This document shows, one piece after another, positions 19,225 through 28,951 of a stretch of DNA of 64,000 nucleotides. The translations under genes and the position numbers were made by a program. The notes under the pieces are model-generated. The model searched no databases and was not told the DNA's origin. It was given only the letters and a program-made list of their open reading frames with translations. Source of the DNA: Microvirga vignae (GTDB taxonomy: Bacteria > Pseudomonadota > Alphaproteobacteria > Rhizobiales > Beijerinckiaceae); NCBI RefSeq assembly GCF_001017175.1, contig NZ_LCYG01000004.1:1-64000 (forward strand), written 5' to 3'. Position 1 is the first letter of the stretch. The number at the start of each line of letters is the position of its first letter.

Positions 19225-20412
19225 GTGAACCTGACGGACGAGCAGCGTCTCGACTGGCTCCGGCTGATTCGTTCGGAGAATGTGGGACCGCGCACGTTCC
19301 GCGCTCTCATCAACCAGTTCGGCGGTGCGTCTGCGGCCCTTGAGGCCTTGCCCGATCTCGCTCGCCGTGGTGGTCGCCTGATGCTCAAGGTCACGAGCCG
19401 CGCGGAGGCCGAGAAGGAAATGGCCGCCGCTGCGCGCCTCGGCGTGCGCTTCATCGCCATGGGCGAGCCGGACTACCCGAAGACCCTGCAGGCCATTGAC
19501 ACCGCGCCGCCGCTGATCGCGGTGCGCGGCTCCACGGAGGTGCTGGCACGGCCTGCCATCGCCATGGTCGGCTCCCGCAATGCTTCCGCAGCTGGACTTA
19601 CCTTCACCGAGCGCCTGTCGCGTCAGCTGGGCGAGGCAGGTTATGTGGTGGTTTCGGGGCTTGCCCGAGGCATCGATACCCGTGCCCACAAGGCCACGCT
19701 GGAGACAGGCACAATCGCTGTTCTCGCAGGCGGCCACGACAAGGTCTACCCCTCCGAGAACGAACCCCTGCTGCGCACCATCGTCGAGCAGGGCGGGGCC
19801 GTGATCTCCGAAATGCCCATGGGCTGGGAGCCGCGTGGGCGCGATTTTCCGCGCCGCAACCGCATCGTCTCCGGTCTGTCCTATGGTGTCGTTGTCGTGG
19901 AGGCTGCGCGCCGCTCCGGCTCGCTGATCACCGCGCGCTTTGCTCTGGAGCAGGGGCGGGAGGTCTTTGCCGTTCCAGGCTCGCCGCTCGATCCTCGGGC
20001 CGAGGGTACGAACGATCTCATTCGCGAGGGCGCAACGCTCTGTGCAGGCTTGGAGCATGTGACAAGCGTGCTGGAGCCGCTGATTGCCTCTGGTCCTCGC
20101 CTCGACACGGGAGCGGAGGAACCTCAGCACCTGTTAGGCACCGAGGAGCTGTGGGACGAGCTGGACCTGCCGGAGGTTCCCCGAGCGCCCTTGGGCTCTG
20201 TTCTGCCGAGTGCAGGCATCGATGACGAGCGGATGGATTCCGCGTCTGGCCTGATTGAGCTTCTTGGGCCATCCCCGATCGCGATAAACGATCTGGTGCG
20301 CCAGTCCGGCCTGTCGATCCGCGCCGTGCAGATGACCCTGCTCGAACTTGAGATCGCTGGGCGACTGGAGCGCCACGGTGGTAATGCCGTGTCCTTGATC
20401 TCAGGGCGCTGA
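19225..20412 (+). CDS. dprA: DNA-processing protein DprA
   Basis: A 395-residue single-stranded-DNA-binding protein that loads RecA on incoming DNA during transformation or conjugation. Visible are an N-terminal SAM-like region ([14 protein letters not shown]), the Rossmann-type Smf core with [22 protein letters not shown] and [12 protein letters not shown], and a C-terminal winged helix (about 335-395, beginning [11 protein letters not shown]). The start is GTG at 19225, five bases past the plsY stop with AAGG upstream. No other competence genes are in the window, so its use in natural transformation is not implied. Confidence 0.95.
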   Translation: MNLTDEQRLDWLRLIRSENVGPRTFRALINQFGGASAALEALPDLARRGGRLMLKVTSRAEAEKEMAAAARLGVRFIAMGEPDYPKTLQAIDTAPPLIAVRGSTEVLARPAIAMVGSRNASAAGLTFTERLSRQLGEAGYVVVSGLARGIDTRAHKATLETGTIAVLAGGHDKVYPSENEPLLRTIVEQGGAVISEMPMGWEPRGRDFPRRNRIVSGLSYGVVVVEAARRSGSLITARFALEQGREVFAVPGSPLDPRAEGTNDLIREGATLCAGLEHVTSVLEPLIASGPRLDTGAEEPQHLLGTEELWDELDLPEVPRAPLGSVLPSAGIDDERMDSASGLIELLGPSPIAINDLVRQSGLSIRAVQMTLLELEIAGRLERHGGNAVSLISGR

Positions 20413-20658
20413 TCAGCGCTTGCGTTGTTTGGCCTGCAGAACGCGCGCCGCCTCGAGACGGGCCATATCGAGAAGGTAGGCCAAGAGATCGAGCCTCGTC
20501 TGCCGGGCGAGATAGGACAGCTCCGCCGTAAACTCAGCGATATATTGCGCTGCCTCGGTCGCGCTCATGCCTTTTTTGTCCGAGTTGGAAGCCTGATCGG
20601 CAACCTCCTGGTCGTTGGGCGATAGAGCGGAGAGCACGCGGCGCGGGGCTTTGGACAT
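20413..20658 (-). CDS. small helical protein of unknown function
   Basis: An 81-residue protein, rich in Ala, Glu and Leu, predicted to be mostly helical from about residue 30 on (AAQYIAEFTAELSYLARQTR), ending in a basic KQRKR tail. Its stop abuts the dprA stop on the other strand. ATG 20658 is preferred to an in-frame TTG 27 bases earlier. No family is recognised. Codon use resembles the neighbours, so a real gene is likely. Confidence 0.6.
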   Translation of the reverse strand: MSKAPRRVLSALSPNDQEVADQASNSDKKGMSATEAAQYIAEFTAELSYLARQTRLDLLAYLLDMARLEAARVLQAKQRKR

Positions 20659-20765
20659 GAAGATGAAGCTGTGTCTCTGTTTCAATAGAGACTAATTAGC
20701 AGTGCAACCAAAAATAAAACAAGAGCAGATTGGCTAACCTTAGGTTGTAAATTCCCGCAAGACCA

Positions 20766-21692
20766 TCAACCCAAAAGGGTGATCAGGAGTGGCATGGAGC
20801 CCAGAGCGAGCAGCGTCTGGAGGGTGAGAATCTCGGCCATGAGAGACGCATTGCCGCCCATCTGGCGCGCCAGCACGTAAGCCGCAGCGGCCGAGGGGAC
20901 GGAGGACGCAATGATCGTGACGATCAGGTCGTCGCCGCTCACGCCCGCAAAGCTCGCAAAGAGCATGGCCATGACGGGCATCAGGAAGAGCTTGAGCCCG
21001 GCCGTCAGCACATGAGGCAATCCGGGCCTGGCGAGGCGGCGGATATCGAGGCCCGCTCCTACGATCAGGAGACCTGCTGCAAGGGCGGCGCGCCCCATGA
21101 GCTCGATATAGGCGGAGATCGGCTTAGGAAGAGGCGGAACGATCAGGTTGAGCACCAGACCAATGGCACAGGACCAGATGAAGGGATTGGTCCCGAAGGA
21201 ACGCAGGATTTCCTTCGGGCTCTGCCGCGGCCTGCCTGCAAAGCGGATGAATACGTAGAAGGCGAGCAGGTTCAGAAGCGGCACCATGGCTGCAATGGCC
21301 ACTGCGATCAGGGCGATGCCGCGCTGCCCGAAGAGGCTTCCCGCCACGGCAAGGGCAACGAAAGTGTTCCAGCGCGTCGCTCCTTGAAAGATCGAGGTGA
21401 AGCTCGGGCCGTCGATCCCGGCATAGCGCACAAGCAGGGGCCTGAGCGCCAGCATGAGACCTGCCATGAGCAGGATGGATCCGACGAGCGCACCTCCGAC
21501 GCCGAGAACCGGCACGGATGCGAGATCCGCGCGGGCGAGTGTGTCGATGATCAATGCCGGAAAGAAGAGCACGTAAGTCGCTCGCTCAAGTCCGGTCCAT
21601 TGCTGCTCGCTCACGAAGTTCGTGGTGCGACACAGCCAACCGGTCGCGATGATCAAGAAGGTCGGGATAAGGCTGGCGAAGACGGCGGACAT
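20766..21692 (-). CDS. AEC family transporter
   Basis: A 308-residue inner-membrane protein with ten predicted helices in two halves, the architecture of the auxin efflux carrier (AEC/PIN-like) family. Bacterial members export or exchange organic acids such as malate or malonate. Motifs include FFPALIIDTLARADL near residue 45, PFIWSCAIGLVLN in the middle and VPSAAAAYVLARQMGG near 270. The substrate cannot be told from sequence. It is alone in its transcription unit and diverges from arfB. Confidence 0.85.
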   Translation of the reverse strand: MSAVFASLIPTFLIIATGWLCRTTNFVSEQQWTGLERATYVLFFPALIIDTLARADLASVPVLGVGGALVGSILLMAGLMLALRPLLVRYAGIDGPSFTSIFQGATRWNTFVALAVAGSLFGQRGIALIAVAIAAMVPLLNLLAFYVFIRFAGRPRQSPKEILRSFGTNPFIWSCAIGLVLNLIVPPLPKPISAYIELMGRAALAAGLLIVGAGLDIRRLARPGLPHVLTAGLKLFLMPVMAMLFASFAGVSGDDLIVTIIASSVPSAAAAYVLARQMGGNASLMAEILTLQTLLALGSMPLLITLLG

Positions 21693-21847
21693 GCGAGGTG
21701 CGCTTGATGGGCCGGCTTCAAACCCGGCAAAAGGAAGGGTACAAGCCGCTTAAGGCTTCTCGCCAAGGTCGACAAGCGCCGGATATGCTCGCATGGACAT
21801 GGAGCGCTCACGCTCCACTTAATCTTTCCCGTCCTGCCCGAGGCCCC

Positions 21848-22270
21848 ATGATCCAAGTGACGAACAGCATCGCGCTCGATGAAACGGAGCTTCAGGAGAG
21901 CTTCATTCGCGCCTCGGGGCCTGGCGGACAAAATGTCAACAAGGTGGAGTCCGCCGTTCAGCTGCGCTTCGACGTGCGCAACTCGCCGTCTCTGCCGGAG
22001 GATGTGAAGGCGCGGCTGGAGCGGATTGCAGGCAAGCGGCTGACGAACGAGGGCGTGCTCATCATCACGGCGCAACGCTTCCGCACGCAGGAGCGCAATC
22101 GCGAGGATGCAGTGACCCGGCTCATCGAGCTGATCCGTCAGGCCACCGAGCGTCCGAAGCCCCGTAGGCCGACGCGCCCGACGCTCGCCTCGAAGAAGCG
22201 CAGGCTGGAGGCGAAGGGCCGGCGCTCGGAGATCAAGAAGGGACGCAGCGCGAAGCCCGGCTTCGACTAA
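21848..22270 (+). CDS. arfB: alternative ribosome-rescue factor B (peptidyl-tRNA hydrolase)
   Basis: A 140-residue release-factor-like protein that frees ribosomes stalled at mRNA ends. The catalytic GGQ lies in RASGPGGQNVNKVESAVQLR (residues about 24-43). The C-terminal 45 residues are Lys/Arg-rich (KKRRLEAKGRRSEIKKGR), the tail that threads into the empty mRNA channel. No codon-recognition domain is present, which separates it from RF1 and RF2. The ATG at 21848 is chosen because the domain begins there. Confidence 0.95.
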   Translation: MIQVTNSIALDETELQESFIRASGPGGQNVNKVESAVQLRFDVRNSPSLPEDVKARLERIAGKRLTNEGVLIITAQRFRTQERNREDAVTRLIELIRQATERPKPRRPTRPTLASKKRRLEAKGRRSEIKKGRSAKPGFD

Positions 22271-22285
22271 GATCGGATTCTGCCC

Positions 22286-22654
22286 TCAGCCCTGCAGGAC
22301 GATGCCGCGAAAACCAAGCAGGTCGGCAAAGATCGCAAGAATGACGCCTGAGCCGACGAGGATCAGGCCCGTCATGAAGATCCAGATGGAACGATTGTAG
22401 CGCTTGAGCTGCAAAGAGGAGACCAGCAGCAGATCCGCCAGGGACTTGATCTGCAGGGCCAGCCCTAATGTGATCAGGATGACGGAAACGAGGTCCGAGG
22501 GGGTCCATTCTCCAGGCAGTGCGGACCAGCGGCTGAAAAAGCCCAACGAGAAGCCGACAACGACACCAATGGCGGTAATCGAGCCGTTCCGGAACGTGGC
22601 TTCGATGAGCTCCCGCTCATCCGCCTTCGAGACTTCTAACGGGTCACTGGCCAT
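22286..22654 (-). CDS. four-helix membrane protein of unknown function
   Basis: A 122-residue protein with a short acidic N-terminus (residues 1-25) and about three or four hydrophobic segments (27-45, 58-80, 92-112). The first membrane segment, SITAIGVVVGFSLGFFSRW, is Gly/Val-rich. No conserved motif is recognised. It converges with arfB with a 15-base gap. Confidence 0.6.
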   Translation of the reverse strand: MASDPLEVSKADERELIEATFRNGSITAIGVVVGFSLGFFSRWSALPGEWTPSDLVSVILITLGLALQIKSLADLLLVSSLQLKRYNRSIWIFMTGLILVGSGVILAIFADLLGFRGIVLQG

Positions 22655-22743
22655 GCCTAAGCCTGCCTCTCGCCAGAGACAGCACTCTGACGCTGGATTA
22701 AGGCATAGTTTGTGTGAGGCTCGTGAACTCTTTTGGGCGGCCC

Positions 22744-23784
22744 CTAAGCCTCAGGCGGGTAGGTGTGTTCGCCGCCACGGAAGTCCGAAATCGTATAGCA
22801 GCCGCCTCGCTCACTGACTGTGTCAGGAGCGATGACTGCTTTGCCATAGCCTCCCGGAATGTCGAGCACATAGGTCGGCTGGCAAAGCCCCGAGATGCGT
22901 CCCCGCAGACCCGCTACGAGCGTGCGACCTTCCTCAAGAGACACGCGGAAATGGCTCGTTCCGGGGGCGAGGTCCGGGTGGTGCAGGTAATAGGGTTTGA
23001 TGCGCGTTTCGACCAAGGCGCGCATGAGGGCGGCCAGCGTCTCCGGATCATCGTTGATGCCCTTCAGCAGCACCGATTGGCCAAGCATCACGATCCCTGA
23101 ATCCACAAGCCGCGCGCATGCTTTACGCGCCACAGGAGTCAGCTCGCGCGGATGGTTGGCGTGGAGGGCCACGTAAGTGGTCTTGCCGCTCGCCTTCAGA
23201 GCGGCGATCAGCGACCCGTCGATCCGCTCCGGCTCCACCACGGGAACGCGCGTATGGAAGCGGACGATCTTCACGTGATCGATGACGGCAAGGCGCTGCA
23301 TCAGCTCGGAGAGGCGGCGGGGAGAGAGCACCAACGGATCGCCTCCGGTGAGGATCACCTCCCAGATCTCCGAATGCTCGGCGATATAGGCAAAGGCCCT
23401 GTCGAGGGCATCAGGTGTGAGCGTGCCGAGGCCCTGGGGTCCCACCATCTCGCGGCGGAAACAGAAGCGGCAATAGACCGGGCAGACATGCACGGCCTTC
23501 AGCAGCACCCGGTCGGGATAGCGATGCACGATACCCTCGACCGGCGAATGCGCCAGATCGCCGATAGGGTCCTCGCGTTCCTGGGGCGTGGTCGCCAATT
23601 CGGCCGTTTGGGGCACGAATTGCAGAGCAATCGGATCGCTGGGATCGGCCTTGTCGATGAGATCAGCCATAGCGGGGCTGATCGCGATGGCATAGCGCCC
23701 GGCGACGCGCTCGATTCCAGCCAAGCCCTCAGGGGCGATCAGCCCGTTGTCGACGAGCTCCCTCGGGGTACGAAGCGTGCTCAA
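22744..23784 (-). CDS. epmB: EF-P lysine 2,3-aminomutase (radical SAM)
   Basis: A 346-residue member of the KamA/EpmB radical SAM family. The cluster motif CPVYCRFC (CxxxCxxC) sits in HVCPVYCRFCFRREMVGPQ near residue 105. ILTGGDPLVLS and the later VLDIPGGYGK also match. EpmB converts (S)-alpha-lysine to (R)-beta-lysine, which EpmA then attaches to elongation factor P. The start is a TTG overlapping the epmA stop (ATTGA), so translation is coupled. The 346-residue length is that of EpmB, shorter than catabolic lysine aminomutases. Confidence 0.93.
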   Translation of the reverse strand: MSTLRTPRELVDNGLIAPEGLAGIERVAGRYAIAISPAMADLIDKADPSDPIALQFVPQTAELATTPQEREDPIGDLAHSPVEGIVHRYPDRVLLKAVHVCPVYCRFCFRREMVGPQGLGTLTPDALDRAFAYIAEHSEIWEVILTGGDPLVLSPRRLSELMQRLAVIDHVKIVRFHTRVPVVEPERIDGSLIAALKASGKTTYVALHANHPRELTPVARKACARLVDSGIVMLGQSVLLKGINDDPETLAALMRALVETRIKPYYLHHPDLAPGTSHFRVSLEEGRTLVAGLRGRISGLCQPTYVLDIPGGYGKAVIAPDTVSERGGCYTISDFRGGEHTYPPEA

Positions 23785-24845
23785 TGGCCTGTCTCCGGCA
23801 CGGGAGCCCAGATCACCTGATCGATGCGCGATGCCCCTGTGGCGAGCATGACGAGGCGGTCGAAGCCCAACGCAATGCCGCTGGCCTCGGGCATGCGCGC
23901 GAGCGCTGCCAGAAAATCCTCGTCCAGGGGATAGCTTTCTCCATAAACACGCATCTTTTCCGCCATTTCCGCCCCGAACCGGCGGCGTTGTTCCTGAGCG
24001 TCGGTCAACTCGCCGAAGGCGTTCGCCAGCTCCACGCCGCAGGCATAGAGCTCGAACCGCTCGGCCACTCGCGGATCGCGGGCCGTTGGCCGGGCGAGCG
24101 CTGCCTCGGCCACCGGGTATTCGTCGAGGATCGTGGCACGCCCGAGGCCGAGACGCGGCTCGACCCGTTCCACGATGACGCGGCTGAATAGGTCGGACCA
24201 GGTGTCGTCCTCAGCCACCCGCATGCCGGCTTGGCGAAGGCTCTCGGCCAGATGATCCCGGTCCGTTTCGCCGCTCCGGTCGATGGCGGCGAGAAGATCA
24301 ATGCCTGCGAAGCGCTGAAAGGCCTCCGCCACGCTCAGGCGCTCCGGCTCCTGGAAGGGATCGGTCTGCCGGTCGCGATAGGTGAGGGTCTTCGTACCTG
24401 CCGTCTCGGCGGCAAGCGCCAGCAGAGCGGCGCAGTCCTTCATCAGGGTCTCGTAGCTTTCCCCAACCCGGTACCATTCGAGCATCGTGAATTCCGGGTG
24501 GTGCAGGGGGCCGCGCTCCCTGTTGCGGTAGACGTGGGCAAAGCAGGCAATCCGGGTTTCGCCCGCGGCCAAGAGCTTCTTGCAGGCGAATTCCGGGGAG
24601 GTGTGAAGGTAAAGCGGAGTCCGCGTCCCGCCGAGACCAATCGCCTCGGTGGTAAAGGCGTGCAGGTGCGCCTCGTTGCCGGGGGAAGTCTGGAGCGTGG
24701 CGGTATCCACCTCCACGAAGTCATGTCCCGCGAAGAAGCTCCGGAAAGCCGCTTGGATCCGGTTGCGGCCTAGCAGAAAAGGCCGCCGGTCGGCATGGAC
24801 ATGCGGCGTCCACCAGGGCGAGGGGGCGGGCATGGTGTTTTCCAT
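23781..24845 (-). CDS. epmA: EF-P--(R)-beta-lysine ligase
   Basis: A 354-residue class II lysyl-tRNA-synthetase paralogue without the tRNA anticodon domain. It activates beta-lysine and transfers it to a lysine of EF-P. Motif 2 is visible around [20 protein letters not shown] and motif 3 in [15 protein letters not shown]. The start is placed at ATG 24845 (MENTMPAP) with AGGAAG upstream; ATG 24833 is possible. It diverges from efp and is coupled to epmB, so enzyme and target genes are adjacent. Confidence 0.94.
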   Translation of the reverse strand: MENTMPAPSPWWTPHVHADRRPFLLGRNRIQAAFRSFFAGHDFVEVDTATLQTSPGNEAHLHAFTTEAIGLGGTRTPLYLHTSPEFACKKLLAAGETRIACFAHVYRNRERGPLHHPEFTMLEWYRVGESYETLMKDCAALLALAAETAGTKTLTYRDRQTDPFQEPERLSVAEAFQRFAGIDLLAAIDRSGETDRDHLAESLRQAGMRVAEDDTWSDLFSRVIVERVEPRLGLGRATILDEYPVAEAALARPTARDPRVAERFELYACGVELANAFGELTDAQEQRRRFGAEMAEKMRVYGESYPLDEDFLAALARMPEASGIALGFDRLVMLATGASRIDQVIWAPVPETGH

Positions 24846-24986
24846 TCCAAAAGCTTCCTGACAGGTGAGACTGGCGATTTGCGCCAAGATAGGCTAGTTG
24901 CGGCAGCGAAACCGAATTTCGGCGTCGCCGGGGCTGGGCTGCCTGGCCCTCGCGACGCGTCCTATCTGTCACAAGGAACGCTTCCC

Positions 24987-25553
24987 GTGAAGGTCATCGC
25001 CTCTACGCTCCGCAAAGGCAATGTCGTCGACATCGACGGCAAGCTCTATGTCGTGCTCACAGCCCAGAATATCCACCCCGGCAAGGGCACACCGGTCACC
25101 CAGCTCGACATGCGCCGCATCTCGGACGGCGTGAAGGTCTCCGAGCGCTACCGCACGACCGAGCAGGTCGAGCGCGCCTTCGTGGAAGACCGCGAGCACA
25201 CCTTCCTCTACGAGGATGGCGAGGGCTTCCACTTCATGAACCCCGAGACCTACGAGCAGGTCGCGGTTCCGGAAGACATCATCGGTGACCAGAAGGCCTA
25301 CCTGCAGGAAGGCATGGCCGTGATGCTCTCGACCCACAACGGCGTTCCGATCGCCATCGAGCTGCCTGCCCGCGTCACCCTGGAGATCACCGAGACCGAG
25401 CCGGTGGTGAAGGGCCAGACGGCCTCCTCCTCCTACAAGCCCGCCATGCTCTCCAATGGAGTGCGCACCTTGGTGCCCCCGCACATCACGGCCGGCACGC
25501 GCGTCGTGATCATGACTGAGGACGGCTCTTACGTGGAGCGCGCGAAGGACTAA
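24987..25553 (+). CDS. efp: translation elongation factor P
   Basis: A 188-residue, three-domain factor that relieves ribosome stalling at polyproline. The modification loop reads [10 protein letters not shown], with the lysylated residue at Lys33 (start codon counted as 1). This is the Lys-type EF-P modified by EpmA/EpmB, whose genes lie just upstream on the other strand. The GTG start has AAGGAAC at good spacing; the N-terminal extension in frame is intergenic. A palindromic repeat downstream may act as a terminator. Confidence 0.97.
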   Translation: MKVIASTLRKGNVVDIDGKLYVVLTAQNIHPGKGTPVTQLDMRRISDGVKVSERYRTTEQVERAFVEDREHTFLYEDGEGFHFMNPETYEQVAVPEDIIGDQKAYLQEGMAVMLSTHNGVPIAIELPARVTLEITETEPVVKGQTASSSYKPAMLSNGVRTLVPPHITAGTRVVIMTEDGSYVERAKD

Positions 25554-25575
25554 GGTCCTCTGAATAGTACGCACC

Positions 25576-25683
25576 AGCCCTCATCCTGAGGAGGCCTTCA
25601 GGCCGTCTTGGAGGATGAGGGGATCTCCAGCGCTCTCTGGACCCGCCTTCGAGACGCAGCCGCCGGCTGCTCCTCAGGATAGG
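25576..25683. repeat. palindromic repeat of the CCTCATCCTGAGGAG type
   Basis: The unit opens with CCTCATCCTGAGGAGG, includes GGAGGATGAGG as the reverse arm 30 bases later, and ends with TCCTCAGGATAGGTCGAG. It can fold into nested hairpins. It is distinct from the GTCATG-type repeats and lies between efp and the aminotransferase gene. Similar short palindromes are common in Hyphomicrobiales genomes (general knowledge). Confidence 0.6.
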
Positions 25684-25793
25684 TCGAGTCTCTCAAGTGC
25701 CGCAGGGATGCGAACACCCCTTGATGGGCAGGGAATTTCGGTGGAGGCTCACCGCATTCCCTGCCTTTTCCTTATCCGGAGCAGAATCGTCTC

Positions 25794-26978
25794 ATGAGCA
25801 GCGGCCCCGTCAACCCCATCAATCCCCTCGTCGCTGATGTCGGCAGCCCTCCGATCCCGGAGGCGCAGAGCTGGACCAAGCGCTATGACGGAGCTTATGG
25901 GCCGCTGATCAATCTCTCCCAGGCCGTTCCGGGCAATGCTCCGCATGCGAGTTTCCTGGAGCGTCTCGCTTCCGTGGCGGGTGAGGCCACGACCTCCCAG
26001 TACGGTCCCATCAGCGGCGATGCCACTTTGCGGCAGTCCTATGCGGAGGAGATGTCGCGCCTCTACGAAGGCCGGATCGAGGCCGCCGACACGGCGATCA
26101 CCGCCGGATGCAACATGGCCTTCTTCGCCGCCATGATGTTGCTCGCCCATCGCGGCGAGGCGGTGCTGCTGTCGACCCCCTGGTATTTCAATCACCAGAT
26201 GACCCTCGACATGCTGGGCATCGAGCCGCGCCCGCTGCCGTGCCGGTCGGAGAATGGATTCGTGCCGCGCATCGAGGATGCGGCGACGCTGATCGACGAG
26301 AAGGTGCGCGCCATCGTTCTCGTGACGCCGAACAACCCGACCGGCGCGGTCTATCCGGCTCATGTCATCGAAGGTTTTGCGGATCTGTGCCGTAAACGCG
26401 GCATTTACCTCGTGATCGACGAGACTTACCGGGACTTCCTGCCGCAGGGCATGAACCGCGCGCACGGACTTTTTACGGGCGAAGAGTGGCGCAAGAACGT
26501 GATTCAGCTCTACTCCTTCTCGAAATCCTATGCGATTCCGGGGCATCGCATGGGAGCCATCACGGCGGATGCGGGTCTCATCGAGCAGATCGCGAAGATT
26601 CTCGACTGTATTCAGATCTGTGCGCCACGCACCGCTCAAGCTGTTCTACCCTGGGCCATCGAGGCCCTCCGCGACTGGCGGGAGGAGAACCGCGCCGAGA
26701 TCAACCGGCGTGCACAGGTTTTTCAAGCGGCGCTGGCGCCGCTCCCTGAGTGGCGTATCGAGTCGATCGGCGCCTATTTCGCCTATCTGCGACATCCTTT
26801 CGCGGGGGCAAAGGCACAGGCTGTCGCCGAGAAATTGGCGACTGGGCGTGGTGTTTTGTGCTTGCCCGGCAGCTATTTCGGCCCTGGTCAGGAAGGGCAT
26901 CTGCGCGTGGCTGTCGCCAATGTGGGCGCCGATGTTCTGGCGATGCTCACAGAGAGGCTGAAGGGCGTGACGCTCTAA
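25794..26978 (+). CDS. pyridoxal-phosphate aminotransferase, class I/II
   Basis: A 394-residue fold-type I aminotransferase. The PLP lysine is in YSFSKSYAIPGHRMGA (near residue 242), the Asn/Pro loop in VTPNNPTGAVYP, and the cofactor Asp/Tyr in VIDETYRDF. It moves an amino group between an amino acid and a 2-oxo acid; the substrate is not evident. It stands alone between efp and ppx, with GGAG about 12 bases before the ATG. No biosynthetic neighbours help to assign a pathway. Confidence 0.9.
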   Translation: MSSGPVNPINPLVADVGSPPIPEAQSWTKRYDGAYGPLINLSQAVPGNAPHASFLERLASVAGEATTSQYGPISGDATLRQSYAEEMSRLYEGRIEAADTAITAGCNMAFFAAMMLLAHRGEAVLLSTPWYFNHQMTLDMLGIEPRPLPCRSENGFVPRIEDAATLIDEKVRAIVLVTPNNPTGAVYPAHVIEGFADLCRKRGIYLVIDETYRDFLPQGMNRAHGLFTGEEWRKNVIQLYSFSKSYAIPGHRMGAITADAGLIEQIAKILDCIQICAPRTAQAVLPWAIEALRDWREENRAEINRRAQVFQAALAPLPEWRIESIGAYFAYLRHPFAGAKAQAVAEKLATGRGVLCLPGSYFGPGQEGHLRVAVANVGADVLAMLTERLKGVTL

Positions 26979-27060
26979 TGCTTCTGTAGGGCTATCCTCA
27001 TAATCTGCGCTGCAACCCTTGGCAGAAGCAGGGAGCGGTTGTTACTCTAAACGTAACACC

Positions 27061-27079
27061 GGCATTCTGCGAGAATGCC
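27061..27079 (+). promoter_or_regulatory. leader hairpin before ppx
   Basis: GGCATTCT and AGAATGCC form a perfect 8-bp stem with a 3-base loop, ending two bases before the AAGGA of the ppx start. Immediately upstream GTTAC and GTAAC (27041-27057) form a further dyad. The hairpin may affect ribosome access or serve as a weak terminator for the aminotransferase gene; the T content after it is low. Confidence 0.4.
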
Positions 27080-27093
27080 CAAGGATTTAAGTT

Positions 27094-28215
27094 TTGACCG
27101 TGAAAGCCGATGCGACGACCGAAGTGAGAGATCGACGCGCGGACCCATCCCCTGGGGCCGGGGGCGGCTCGTCTTGGCTTTCCGGAAATACCGATACATT
27201 GCCGCGAAAGGACGTGAAGCGCCGCGCAACGCGGAGCTACGCGGCGCTCGATCTCGGCACCAACAATTGCCGGCTTCTGATCGCGGAGCCTGCGCATCAC
27301 GGCTTTCGCGTCACCGATGCGTTCTCGCGGATCGTTCGCCTCGGTGAAGGTCTCGGTCTCGGCAATTCCCTGAGCGACGATGCCATCGAACGCACAATCG
27401 ATGCGCTTCGCGTATGCCGCGACAAGATGATCGCCAAGGATGTGATCCGCGCACGGCTCGTCGCAACCGAAGCCTGTCGGCTGGCCAAGAACGGACCCTC
27501 CTTCATCGAGCGTGTGCGCAGCGATCTCGACCTCGACCTTGAAATCGTCGACCGCAAGACGGAAGCCTATCTGGCGGTGACAGGCTGCGCGGCGCTCGCG
27601 GACCCTAAAGCCCAATCCGTGATCGTGTTCGATATCGGCGGCGGCTCCACGGAGATCGCCTGGCTCGACGGCCAGGCTCCGCACGCCTTCGCCGATCCCT
27701 GCAAGCGCATCCGCGCCTGGGATTCACTGCCCGTGGGCGTCGTGACCCTGGCCGAGCGCCATGGCGGCGTGAATGTGACGCCCGAGAGCTTCCAGGGCAT
27801 GGTCGAAGAAGTGTCCGAACTCCTCATGGATTTCGCCCTTATGGCGGCTGAGGCTGGCAGAGCGAACCATTTCCATCTGCTCGGCACCTCGGGAACCGTG
27901 ACCACGGTCGGCGGCATTCACTTGGGTCTGGCCCGCTACGACCGCCGCAGGGTCGATGGGATGTGGATGCGCAACGGTGAGATCTCGACAGTGATGCATC
28001 GCCTGCTGCATTCCAATTTTCAGCAGCGGGCGGAAAATCCGTGCATCGGCAAGGAACGGGCCGATCTGGTCCTGGCCGGCTGCGCCATTCTCGAAGCGAT
28101 CCGCCGGGCTTTCCCCTCGGATCGCCTGCGTATCGCGGACCGGGGTCTGCGCGAAGGAATTCTGATGAACATGATGAGAGAGGACAGCGTGTGGCGGGAG
28201 GGAAGCCAACGGTGA
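27094..28215 (+). CDS. ppx: Ppx/GppA phosphatase family protein
   Basis: A 373-residue member of the actin-like ATPase superfamily that hydrolyses polyphosphate or the terminal phosphate of pppGpp. The phosphate-1 loop is [16 protein letters not shown] near residue 50, and phosphate-2 is [15 protein letters not shown] near 172. [11 protein letters not shown] follows. The first 45 residues are Gly/Arg-rich and not part of the domain. The start is a TTG with AAGGA upstream, or a GTG two codons later. It is coupled to rlmE (GTGA overlap). Which of the two substrates is preferred is not clear from sequence. Confidence 0.92.
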   Translation: MTVKADATTEVRDRRADPSPGAGGGSSWLSGNTDTLPRKDVKRRATRSYAALDLGTNNCRLLIAEPAHHGFRVTDAFSRIVRLGEGLGLGNSLSDDAIERTIDALRVCRDKMIAKDVIRARLVATEACRLAKNGPSFIERVRSDLDLDLEIVDRKTEAYLAVTGCAALADPKAQSVIVFDIGGGSTEIAWLDGQAPHAFADPCKRIRAWDSLPVGVVTLAERHGGVNVTPESFQGMVEEVSELLMDFALMAAEAGRANHFHLLGTSGTVTTVGGIHLGLARYDRRRVDGMWMRNGEISTVMHRLLHSNFQQRAENPCIGKERADLVLAGCAILEAIRRAFPSDRLRIADRGLREGILMNMMREDSVWREGSQR

Positions 28216-28904
28216 GCACCAAGTCCGGCTCGGGCGTCCGCAACCTCAAGCAGCGCGTGAAAACGGCCAACAAGCGGTCCCTCTCTTCACAGAAATGGCT
28301 TGAGCGCCAGCTCAACGATCCTTACGTGGCCCGGGCCAAGCGCGAAGGCTATCGCTCCCGCGCGGCCTTCAAACTGCTCGAGATCGACGAGAAATACCAC
28401 ATCCTCAAGCCCGGCCAGCGTATCGTGGACCTGGGCGCCGCCCCTGGCGGCTGGTCTCAGATCGCGGCCAAGAAGGTGGGGCCGAAAGGCAAGGTCGTCG
28501 GCATCGATCTTCTCCCCATCGATCCCATGGCGGGCGTGGAGTTCATCCAGCTCGACTTCTTGGACGAGAGCGCCCCAGGCAAGCTCATCGAGATGCTCGG
28601 CGGGCCCGCAGATGTGGTGATGTCCGACATGGCGGCCAACACGACCGGCCACAAGAAGACCGACCACTTACGCATCATCGGCCTCGCGGAAGCGGCGATC
28701 TACTTCGCCCGCGAGATCTTGGCCCCGGGCGGCGTTTTCGTCGCCAAGGTGTTCCAGGGCGGCACGGAGAACCAGCTTCTCAACGATCTCAAGCGCGACT
28801 TCGCCGTGGTGCGCCATGTGAAGCCTGCGGCAAGCCGGGCCGACTCAGCGGAACTCTATGTGCTGGCGACCGGTTTTCGGGGTGCGACAGACCGGACATC
28901 TTAA
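28212..28904 (+). CDS. rlmE: 23S rRNA 2'-O-ribose methyltransferase
   Basis: A 230-residue FtsJ/RlmE methyltransferase, which methylates U2552 in the ribosomal A loop. The SAM-binding loop is [14 protein letters not shown] near residue 76. The catalytic K-D-K-E tetrad is represented by the Lys near residue 50, [22 protein letters not shown] and the late Glu in [12 protein letters not shown]. The GTG start overlaps the ppx stop, with GGGAGGGA upstream. A basic N-terminal tail of about 35 residues is present. The ppx-rlmE pairing is usual in this order. Confidence 0.95.
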   Translation: MSTKSGSGVRNLKQRVKTANKRSLSSQKWLERQLNDPYVARAKREGYRSRAAFKLLEIDEKYHILKPGQRIVDLGAAPGGWSQIAAKKVGPKGKVVGIDLLPIDPMAGVEFIQLDFLDESAPGKLIEMLGGPADVVMSDMAANTTGHKKTDHLRIIGLAEAAIYFAREILAPGGVFVAKVFQGGTENQLLNDLKRDFAVVRHVKPAASRADSAELYVLATGFRGATDRTS

Positions 28905-28951
28905 GTGCCACGCGCGCGGCGTGGCCTTTGCACCATTGAAAGACCACGCCC

